Part shown: positions 12,001 to 24,000 of the stretch, piece after piece
Numbering within the stretch: position 1 is the stretch's first letter
Layout: the number at the start of each line of letters is the position of its first letter
Assembly: GCA_934047225.1 (NCBI GenBank)
Contig: OW203985.1
Location: forward strand, 5,721,501 to 5,785,500
DNA length: 64,000 nt
Direction: 5' to 3'
Origin: Ypsolopha sequella
Lineage: Eukaryota > Arthropoda > Insecta > Lepidoptera > Ypsolophidae
Notes under the pieces: model-generated
The model's database searches: none
What the model was told of the DNA's origin: nothing
The model's input: the letters and a program-made list of their open reading frames with translations, nothing else
Made by a program: the position numbers and the translations under genes

Positions 12001-15000
12001 TTAGGCTCATAAGTCTGTAGACAGACTACGGTGGCGCCAGTGGGTTGCAGAGAGCAGGTGGTCGTATCAGAGTTGCTCGTCCCGACCCCACTCGAGTCCG
12101 ATATGATGTCACTAGTGTCCCCAGCGCTCTTGTCTGTCAACATGATCGTCATTCCTGACGAATAAATTCAGCCGGTCGGAATATGGTGCAATTGAAAATC
12201 CTAATCACGGCACCAATTTGTAATCACGATAACATAAAACAAATTTTGAATAGAACCGTGATGATAATAAATAAGAAGCTTATTTCTAAGTATTATTCTA
12301 AAACAAGGGGTAACTCAGAAATAAAAGACTTGTTGGAAAAGAACTAAGCGAAGGAAGCGGGTCGTGAAAACATCTACATACGGTTTCGTACATAAAGGCA
12401 CATAGAACATGCAGTCGAGATGATGGTGGTGTCGTGAGGCTGTGCATGGTGATGGTTGTCGTTCACACATGGACCGAGTCTTCAACGTGACGAGTTCAAG
12501 TGATCCGTGGATGGTTGTGCTTATTTAATTGGGTATTTACTCGTATATTTTAATATTTGCTTGTTAGAACCTATCGATTGTGTTTACCTGTTAGAATGCT
12601 GGCATCGTCCTCGTGACTGGGATGACTGGCATCGCTAATACTGGATGATGCGGATGAGAATGGGCGGTCGAGACTGCAGGGTGAGGCGGCGGGTCCTTGG
12701 CGACGCAGCAATGCGTCCAGCTCGGCAGGGATCCGCGTGGACGACGCCAGCGAGGACCTGTCCCCTGCCTTCCACCACCCATCCCAGGCGGCTGATCTTC
12801 GTTTAGGGTTGTATCTCGGCGGGCCTCGGAACGGTACTGAAATGTGTGTGTTAGCAACCGAACAAACTAAGAAAATAAGGTATGGAGAACGAAAGGTTTA
12901 AATTATTTTTAAAGATGTCAAATTATTTAGTACGGAAATAAAATTAATACACACCAATAAAACCAAACGACAAACATAAATAAACGAACAAACTAGGTTT
13001 GATTTAGTTTTTTGTGTGTTGAAAGCTTTTTGATAATTCTTTCGTTAGTATCTAGGTATACATTTATTGAAGTATGTACATAAATATATATTGTTAAGTA
13101 CATAATAGACAACCCTAAGCCGCTTATATTATAAACTTTTGCTATCGAATAGTTATAATATTATAAATACAACCATCACCATTATGATAAAGCATAATAT
13201 AAAATATCTATTATGATTATACTACCTATCTAAATTATTACTAATGTGTAATGTAATGAATGTACCTACACAAATATAATGGGTGATTGGCATGCAACAT
13301 ATAAAAAAAATTAAAATAAATTTAAATGAATATATACACTTTGAATCGAATAACTCGAGTCGTAACTGAGTGTTACCTAACAGAAAGTAAACAAACTTCC
13401 TATACAGTCAGTTAAAACATTAGAATATAAAGCGCCAGCCATAGTGGTTAAGTCATGCAATACCAAGATATCAGTAGCACTTCGACTCACCAACTTCTTC
13501 TGTTTTGTAATTTTTGATAACCTCAGCTAGATCCAGATTACCAGCGATGACAGCCACCTGAAAATGGAGATTAATTTCATTTTTAATTTAATTTTATATT
13601 TATTCTATGAATGGATTTACATTGTTGTTGTACAGGTATTGATGATATTGATTATATGTTTTCTAGCAAAATCCATCGCTTTGGATACTCTTATTATTAT
13701 TGTGTCACATTGCATGTGATTCAAACTAGATAGCCAGTAAAATTTAAATTTTGATAAAAACACTTTACTGTTTCACAATATCACTGTTTTATTAGTCCAA
13801 CCGGTTTCGCCTTACGGCATTATCAAGGAGCTGTTAAAATAATAAATAAACAAAGGAATGCGTAGTTGTTGTTTACATTCCAGATGGTGAACAATAATTT
13901 CGAAGAGGGTAAACTGAAATCATGTGCCAAATTATAAATCGGGTTTTATCAAAATTATGATGATGTTTCACCAAGTGCCGACAATCGCAAGTATTAATCA
14001 TGCCAGTAAAATTGTTTATTCTATGGCATGACATAAATCTACGTATACTATAAGGCGGCACCCCTTGGATCTTTTACTGCTGGGGCGCCCATGAGTTTAA
14101 TTACTGGGTTTAAGCCTTTTTATGCCACGCCATTCTCTTCAGTCTGGTTATGCATCCAATTTTTGTGTCACTCGTTTTCGTTCTTCATCAATTAAGGCTT
14201 TCGGTAGGTCGGTAGGTTTCTTCCACTAGAGAAATACAAAAAAAAAACCGCATAACATGGTGTCACAAGACGTTCGTTTGAACGACTAGACTCAAGACCA
14301 CAGAGGTGGTAAAAAATCGCGGGTTCAATTCCAGTAGGGGCACATTAGTGATAAATCACATTCGGATGTAATAATCGTCAGTGAAACGTGGGTATAAGAG
14401 CGTTGACTGTGACTTGCCGCCCCCTAGGGGATTAATATCGTGACGACTTATATGACGTCACAACACGTAAACGAGCAATCCGGCAGGACGCACCTGGTAG
14501 GGCGTCTGATTGGCGAAGTTCAGCGATTCCTTGTCAGCGCCCCGGAATAGCAGCTGGCGTGCGCACGAGTCCTGCGCGTTGACGGCGCACACGTGCAGCG
14601 GCGTGTTGCCGGACGCGTTGCGCGCATTCATATCTGCGCCGTAGAACAGTAGGTGGTCCAAGTGTTGCACGAGCCCGTTGCGACATGCCTGGGGGCAGAT
14701 GAATAGGTTAACGGGACACCTGACGCTAGAACATCAACATCGCCAGATTTTCAAGGGTTCGTTGATATAATTACGCTTATATTAAGTATAATTTAATTAA
14801 GTACCTAGTATAATTTCCTAATTTATGATTTCTCTAAGGAGTTAACATTAATTAGTTACAGACTGTAAAAGGAACTAGACTTTCAGACAGGTAGACAAAA
14901 ATGTATATTTTTTAATTTTTTTTTATTAACATGAATTCCTGCTGTCTTGTATTTTCTTATCCCTTAGTTAAAGTAGATATAAGCCATTTGTAATATTTGT

Positions 15001-18000
15001 ATAGTATAAGTTTTATGTAAAAAAAAAAAGACATGATCTTGCTAAGTTTCTTGCCCTTCTTCTTAGCAAGACTAAACGAATGGGCGAAGGTAGGCATATA
15101 TTTATATATGTAACCTATTAGTATGTAGTATATAGGATGGGATTTGGTCGGCCGGCGCCTGGATTCGTGTTGGGGGCTCGGTTGGTGATCATTGAACCTT
15201 GTTCCTGGTCCCTGGCCGGGTCTCCGGTATGGGTTCGGGCGGTTTCATGGATTTCACCTTGTATAATATATATTTTACCTATCATTTTAATCGTATATAT
15301 CTTGCTACATAAAATAAATAAACCCCTAATCTAGTTCATGTACATTTACTATTTTATTACATATATTTTTATAAGATTAAATTTTGACTTGTGAAACGTG
15401 TATTATATACAGGATGTGACCAGGCGATTATTCCGTAACTATTACAGTTATCAAAAAAATTTAAACTGATATCGAAAGTACGTTACCTAATCAGTAAAAT
15501 GACATCAATAACTTTTTGAAAATCAAACTAGAAGTATCCAACATTTTGCAATTAAACATTTCCATACATTGTATCGCACAACAAGGACGTCACTTCGAAC
15601 ATCTGCTTTGAATACAAAATTTTGTACTTACTAAGAAATAAATATTATTCAATTAAAATATAGTTTTATTACTTTGTAAGGTTAATAAACAGTTTCCTTT
15701 AATATCAGTACTAAGCTAAAATAAACTTTTAAAATAAGGAAACTAAAACCTTTGTACTAATCTGTATGGGAATGTTTAAGAAGATGGCATACTCTAGCAA
15801 CTTTTTTTATTACCCGTCCAGCACAATAAGTCTAATGGCAAAGACTTTATTTGCTTTTCATAGAGGCGATTATTTGTTGGCTCTTTGGCCTCTTTTTCTT
15901 AGACGCGTAATACTAGTGATCACGCAGCGAAACAACAAATTGGTGTGTTTTTAGCTAATATTGAAATATTTTGTAAGGAAAAAAATATTGAATTTAGGTG
16001 ATATACCTTCAAATTAGTATTACCTATTTTATGAAAAAAAAATTAAGTTGATTTCTTAACCGCGTTCTTCAAGTGAACGTTTGAAAACCAAAAAAAAAAG
16101 AGGTTGCAAAACATTTTTTTTTGACAAAAGTATAAATCTTAGTACATTGTTTATACGTAAGATCCCTAGAGAAAAGATTAGTAAACCAAATATATTTTTT
16201 TCAATACAAGGAGAGTCCGAATTTCTTCAAACGAATCCTAGATAGACTGGAGTTGGTCATGCTCTCTAGGCTCAGGTACAGTCTTAATGTCAAAATTTTG
16301 GATACATCTCGTTTGATTTTCAAAAAGTTATTGATGTCATTTTACTGATTAGGTAACGTACTTTCGATATCAGTTAAATTTTTTTTTGATATCTGTAATA
16401 GTTACGGAATAATCGCCTGGTCACACTTAACGATTACAACCTGTATATCTACTTTGCAACATAAACTATTTGAATTTGAATTTAAATAACGCTTATATCC
16501 TTGAATTGTTGCTGATTATGTCAATACAATTTATTATCAGTAAATGCAAGGCCAATCGTGCTTGATTTCTTTCATCTGTTATATACTCTAATTTAAAAAC
16601 TTACGCCGAAACTGATAATCACTTCTGAAATGCTTGTTTACAAGCTGGCGTTGTTCCGTTCTATCTGACTTCGAATTTCAAACACATTCTTTGGTATCAC
16701 AAAACACCTTGTTCTGCCGTTAGGTTTTTTAAGATAAATAGAGCTATAACAACATCAATCAATGGGTAATTCATATCCTAGTACAGACAATGCCTTGCGT
16801 GTGCTCGGTGTAGGTGAAAAACCTTCCAAGTGCAAAATACAAACAGGCAGGTCTCGCGTATCGAGGCCATGTGTGGTTTGCTAAGCCTTTGATCGTGTTT
16901 CATGCCGGTTGCTCTACTCTGTATCACTCCACGGGATATGTGGCTATTGTATGAAGTTCAAAGGTTCGTTTTTTTCTGGTCCTTTTTGAGGGCGGGTTTT
17001 TATTAATGTTTAATTTTATCTTAACCCCCTCTTAATCATTATCACTAAAAGATAACCTTTTATTTAATATTATAATAATCAACGTTCGGAATTTGTTGAC
17101 ATGTAATAATAATTTAAATAGATTTTATATTTTTCGCATTTACTATGTACTAATTGATTTGACTTTTGCTGATATTTCTTCCTTTTTTAATGTGAATGTT
17201 TTTTTTTTTGTAAGTTGTTATTTTTTGCTTTGTAATTTTACTGTGTGTTATTTTATTATTATAATTTTGTAGCTTTTGTTTGTTTAGATATTTTATAACG
17301 TTTTTTAAGGAACTATATTTGTGCGCGCTTCTCGAGCAAAACCTCAGAACATTTTTTGATTTAAATGTTCTGTGAGCAAAACATAGTGCATCCTGAAATA
17401 CCTACTTGTTATTGTCACCTACTTATGTAATTACCTATGTTTACAAATAAACGATTATGATTATGATTAACACAATAGATCGGAGTCCAGCCGGACCCAG
17501 AAAAATGAAATTTGGACTGTAGCCTACTATGACGTAGTTATCCGACGAGTCATCCGCTAAGAAGAGGTTTTAGAAAATTTAACAGACAAATTGTATGCCC
17601 AATATATGTCCAATAAGTGGGAAATTCAAATAAATAAATATGATGAACCAGAACAGTAAAATGCAATATTTCGTCGATTTCAGTCAAATTTTATTTCCAG
17701 CGAGACAAGTCACGCCATCTAGCAACGTTATTTTTAGTATTGCGAACAGTACAAGGAGATAGCAATCTATCCTTCCTTTATTTATCTATGTCCACGCGGA
17801 CAATCCCGCGAAGCGTTCGTAGGTTACATAAATAAATTATTCATTCTCACTATCAATCACCATTCAACTAAACAAGACCCAACCATCAACAACTGACCTG
17901 ATGCACCTCCTGCCACCCCTGCAGGTCCGTGGCTCCGATCGTCGCGTGATCATGCAGCAGTGTCTCACAGAGCAACGGGTCCGTTTTGCAAGTCACTGAC

Positions 18001-21000
18001 ATGTACAGCGGCGTCAGTCCCTTCCCGTCCTTGTAGTTCGGCGACGCTCCTAGTTCCAGAAGGGTCTTCACGGCTTCTAAGGAGTTCTTCTCTAAGGCTC
18101 GATGCATGGCAGTGCTGCCATCCTTCGTTCGGTAGTCGAGGAGGGCTCCCCCGTTCACTAAGGCGATTAGGACTTTCCCGGGGGTTTTTAGGCCGGATGC
18201 TATTGTTAGCGGCGTTTCTGAAATGATAAATCTCAATGTAATTTTGTTTGTCGGTGTGTCACTAAAAATCTATAGTCTCTGCCTACCTTCATGGGAGACA
18301 GGCATTATGTATGTATAGGTGGAAATATGAGATGACTAATTTAGTCAAGCGTAGCACACGAGTATTCATAATAATCGTACTATATTAAATTTTCCTTTTT
18401 GTTAATGTAGTTTTAGTTTATTAAAAGTTAATAATAAAAAGGTAAAAATGAAAATTTTACTCAAGATATATTTCGGGCTCCACTGGGCCCGGCATCAGTT
18501 GAGAATCTTACAATAAATTAAATATGACATATAAGTTATTTACAAAAAAGAAAAAAGTGAAAAAGGTTTATTTAAAATTTATCTAAATTTAATTTTCATT
18601 CAAATTCATTCATTCATTCATTACAATTTATTTAAAGAAATTATAATAATAAATTATTCATAATAATTTATTTAAAGAAATTATAATGAATGAATGAATG
18701 AATGAATGAATGAATGAATGGCCGAATGAATGAATTTGAATGAAAATTAAATGTAGATAAATTTTAAATAAACCTTTTTTACTTTTTTCTTTTTGTAAAT
18801 AACTTATGTCATATTTAATTTAATGTCAGATTCTCAACTGATGCCGGGCCCAGTGGGGCCCGAAATATATCTTGAGTAAAATTTTCAGTTTTACCTTTTT
18901 ATTATTAACTTTTAATAAACTAAAACTACATTAAAAAACCTCTTTGTTAATGTAACTCATTATTTTGATCAGTAGTAGAATCTATCGTTTATTTATTTTG
19001 TAGCACTTCACTTCTACAAAAAGTTCTGTAAGTATATAATAAATACAATTTTCTTTTCTGGAAAAAATGTCAGAAAGTCGAAAATAACATTCCATGATAC
19101 TAAAGTTAATATTTATGCTCTCTACTTTAATGCCTTTGTTATAAGTATTACGAGAAATAATATTTCAATTTCCTGTTGTTGAAATTTTCACTTCGATCAA
19201 CAATGTTGTATATTGTTGGTTGAAGAATTTTCATGAAACTACGAGGAATATGTTCTCAAAACGAGTCGTTACAAACAGAAAGCGTCTGCAGCAAAATAAA
19301 AAATAAACCGGTCAAGTGCGAGTAGGACTCGCGCCCTGAGGGTTCCGTCCGTGCCATTTAAATAAGTATATAAACTTAAATAATTTGAACAAAAATTTTA
19401 AGAAATACCTACGAAGTTTATAAACAAAACTGCAAAATTATGTTGATTCGGGTACGGAACCCTAAAGGTACATTTTGAATCGGCTTTTTCAGATTGTGTA
19501 ATGTAAATACAGTATACCTACGTAACATAATATTTAGAAATTCAGAATCCCTTACTAGTTTATTTTTTTATCTAAAACCGACAACTTTGACGAACCCCAT
19601 TTCTTTATTAAAAAAAAAAAATTGTACAGTACTCAATGAGCTCTGGGCAATGACACCCCACAATGCCAATGTGGGAAACAAAAAACCCTATTTAAAAACA
19701 ATTAATGAACTTAAATTAACTTTTTTATTTTATTTGAATAAATAATTAATACGTAGTTATTTCTAGCCTGTAGGTATCACCTGTATCGTTCTTTCAGAAT
19801 TAGATTGATAACAAATGAGATAGGACAGCAATAATAAGTACGGCGATTGATATAATAAATTAATTATTCATAAAACACAGGCAAACCAAGGTCACGGCGA
19901 CATTTATCACGGATTAGCTACGCTCAGTCACAACCACGGCGCAATTAAGGGCCTTACTATTGCCAAATGGGTACTTTCTAAAGCCTACTCCTTGTTTATG
20001 GCCAAACCAAAAATAATGAAAAAATGTATTATGAATAATCAACTCTTAGACAACATATGCAACATTTTTCTGTTTCATACCACCAAAATTTCTACATGAA
20101 ATTTTTTTTAACTGAATGGTGTTTTTTGGCTTAAATTTCCTACTGCTCCTAAGTGGCTTAGCTGATTGAATTCATGTATGTTTTGATAAATAGATAAACT
20201 TGATAGCTATAAACATAACATAATGATTATTCAATCGAACAATTACGTCCATGTGAAAAGTATAATTTTCTCCTATTTCGCCCTATCAAGGACGCAGCGA
20301 GCGTCGTAACAGCCACTATGCATTGCGCGCTGATATAAACGTTATTTCAATGTCGTTTCCGTTGATATTCGTACTGACAAATATCGAGTTGCTAATTTGG
20401 CGATGGTAATCGTCTTAAGAAGAGGAGTTCGTATATGAATGGAGCCATGTTACGATCAATGGTGTCAAAACGTCACTAAAGGGGGATATTGCGATTTGGC
20501 ATGTGCTCTGTGTGCTCTGTGATTGGTGGAACGGCGGAGCCAACCTTCCCCGTACCTCTGCCTTCCACCCCGCGCAATGTCATACCATTTTCCCTGGAGA
20601 AATGAACTATCGGCAACTCCGATAGTATAATAATACTTAATACTAGAATAATGTTATAATTCACCATGTATATGTATAACCGTACACACACACACACGTG
20701 TATAACTTAAGTAACAATTTGAAATTAAGGCTGATTCTTGCGCGTAATTTATTTCAAGACATGTTGAATAGTCATCAGGTTTGTAAATGTAAATGGAAGA
20801 TTTATTCTTATGTTAATTTGACAATTCGGCGCTCAACGAATGTAAGTAGATATTACATACATTTATTCATGATCTCAGATTTGCTGAAATCTTAAAACGA
20901 GTCATATTTTTTTTGTCATATTGAAATAGCTGAAATCAAGGGCGGATCCAGGATTTAATTTTGGAGGGCATTCTGACAATGCTACAACAGAGTACCCATC

Positions 21001-24000
21001 TTAAAACTCAAATATCCAATATTATTATAACTTTTGTATGTTTATTTATATATGTATGTGTATATTTTATAGGTATGTATTAATTTATTCAAGTATTTTC
21101 ATGTATTTTTATATGTAAGTTTATGTCTTAATATTTATGTTTAGTTAATTGTTTCTTTTGTCTTTTAAGTTATTTGTGTAAATGAGCAAAAAGTGTTATA
21201 AATAAATAAATAAAGTTTATCACAATGTTAAAAAATACACAAGTTTTTAGGCGCCTTAAGCCCTGGGACGCTTTTGGCAAGATAAATATCTTATATACCT
21301 GTGCTTTGTAAAAGTGCATCCGAACAGAGTCGATAAGTCAAGTCAGATGTCTAGAATTCCTGGGTGTTTTTTTTTTGGGGGGGGGGGGGAAGGCATGGGG
21401 GCCTGTGTTCGCCAATGGCTGGAATAACTTTAATAAATTAAATCGTTTTTACTTTTCTAGATATCATTGTTTTTGTTAAGTGTTCTAAATCTCAACTAAT
21501 AAGAAATAATTTCGTAGGTACCTTGTCAAAATAACCTAAGAGAATTTAGATAGTTGCGTTCAAAAATGGAAAAAAGCAATTAGTCTTAGTTATATGCCCG
21601 GTTCATACGATGCATGTTGGTGCAGGTAGCATGGATTACCGCACCAATAACTGCATCGCGTGAACCGGGCAATGAAAATTAAATTCTTTTTCTTATATGC
21701 CAGTAGATCAGTTGCTTACCCCCAGTCTCCTGACAGTAGAATTTTGGATTCAACCCCTTCGCACACGCTTTTGTGACCTTGTCTATTTTTGTTTGGGAGA
21801 CTTGCTCCAGTAGAACAGTCACTTACTTACCCTCAGTCTGCTGACAGTGAAAGTTGGTGTCCAACCCCTTCGCACACGCTTTTGTTACCTCGTCTATTTC
21901 CGGGTAGGAGACATGTTGCAGTAGATTAGTAACTTACCCCCAGTCTCCTGAAAGTAAAAAATGGTGTCCAACCCCTTCGCACACGCTTTTGTTATCTCGT
22001 CTATTTCCGGGTAGGAGACATGTTGCAGTAGATTAGTAAATACCCCCAGTCTCCTGACAGCAGAAGTAGGGGTCCATCCCCTTCGCACACGCTTTTGTGA
22101 TCTTGTCTATTTGCGCGTAGGAGACATGTTGCAGTAGATCAGTAACTTACCCCCAGTCTCCTGACAGTGGAAGTTGGGGTCCATCCCCTTCGCACATGCT
22201 TTTGTGATCTTGTCTATTTGCGCGTAGGAGACATGTTGCAGTAGATTAGTAACTTACCCCCAGTCTCCTGACAGTGGAAGTTGGGGTCCATCCCCTTCGC
22301 ACATGCTTTTGTGATCTTGTCTATTTGCGCGTGGGAAACATGCTCTAAGAAGCGTCGGAGGTTGGCGCGCGAGTGTAGAGCCTTCAGCGCTTTTTCGTCC
22401 AGTTTCAGCATCTTGTAGACCCGCCGTTTGTATTTCAGCTGAAAATTGGAAATGGACATGTTTTAGTGGTAGTTGTGGGGTAGAGAGACATTGTTACTGT
22501 CATATCAATCAATCAATGTTACTAACACTTAACTTAAGACTAGACTACGTTTACAAACAGAATAATAATTGTGATCCAGTTGGTTGTTCAATAAATGATT
22601 TGATTTTCTCCTTATTAATTTATCTTAAGGGACAGGTAGTCGCCAACGACCTTGAATCGAATTATTTCTGTACAAATATCGACAGAAACTATATTGAAAT
22701 AACGCTCATATTAGTGCGCACTGCATTACGTACGACGTCTCCGGATAGCGCCAAATAGGAGAAAATAATATCTTTCACATGGACGCGATGTAAGGAAAAA
22801 AAACTCCATAAACAACTTTTCTAAATAATATTTTCTTTTTATTTTAGTGCAAGAACCATACAAATACCGTTAGTGGTTCCAAAAGATTACTTAATTTTAG
22901 TCTAAAGACAGCTTGACTTTGAACAATATTTTCATACAGTTTTTTTAACGCAAGAATAATTTTCAGAAATTAGTTTTTTTCCTTATACTTTAAGTAACAC
23001 TTTGTATATTTATCATAATTTTTAAACATCTCATTTAAGAGAAATATCGTTATCAGTAAGAGTAATTTTTGGATGACGCTGGAACAGGCGCCTATTAAAA
23101 ATGTTGGCGGCACGGATCTCAATATTTCACAGCCATTATAAAGCATTTGGAACTGATATTTATGTATTTCATTTATCATATCTTTGACATCATTTTTGTA
23201 ATTGCTTTTCTTTATTGGTTAACAAAAGACCTCTCGTACTTCCTTGGGGGATTTTTGTCACGACGATGTATTTTATTTCATTTAAATGTTGAAAGAATCT
23301 TGATAAATGTAAGTATTCGAAAGTAATAAACGAAGTATTTAAATAAAAAAATATGATGGACGATGTTGAACTTTAGGAAATTATATTTTTCAAATAAATG
23401 TGTAGAAAAATATTATTTCATTTGAAATAAAATTAAATAATGTGTTCATAATTATTATAATCTTCGTATTATAGTTTTAATTATTGCCAAATTAAAATCG
23501 AAGTGCCCATTAAAGAGAGGAAGGCATAAGCTTTGAAAAAAAATTAATTGAATCATAGTTCCAGCGTCATAACGACAAATCTTGAAAAATTAATTATGAT
23601 GACAAATCAGCTTATTGGTAAAATTCAAAGTGTTTTCAAATTGTAAAAGTTTTTATCATGATGCCCACTTTAAATTTTCCGACAAGTTTTCGCATTGATA
23701 TATAATTCTGAGAGGTTTCGACACTCAATTCAAATCAAAGTCAAGTGCAGTTCGGTTTTCGGTATAAAATAAATGTGGAGTCAACAGAGTCCATCTACAC
23801 TGATGAAAACCCTAAATGACGTACAGTAAGACCTCGTTAAGTTATATATACACTTGCAGACCTACATTAGCTCCTTTAGTGAAGGATATAAGATATAGGT
23901 ACAAAGTCAAAAGTGTATAGCTTGAAGTGATCTTGACTGTACAACGTGAACAGATTAAACAAAACCTCCATCCACATTCTTCACTCATAGAAAAAGCATG

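Noticed and set aside
21713..22330. The 107-bp array as a CRISPR array or as mutually exclusive exons
   Set aside because: There are no spacers of constant size between short repeats, and the organism is an animal. Copies lack an acceptor: only 13 bases separate each donor from the next copy, and the one possible acceptor before the farthest copy breaks the phase.
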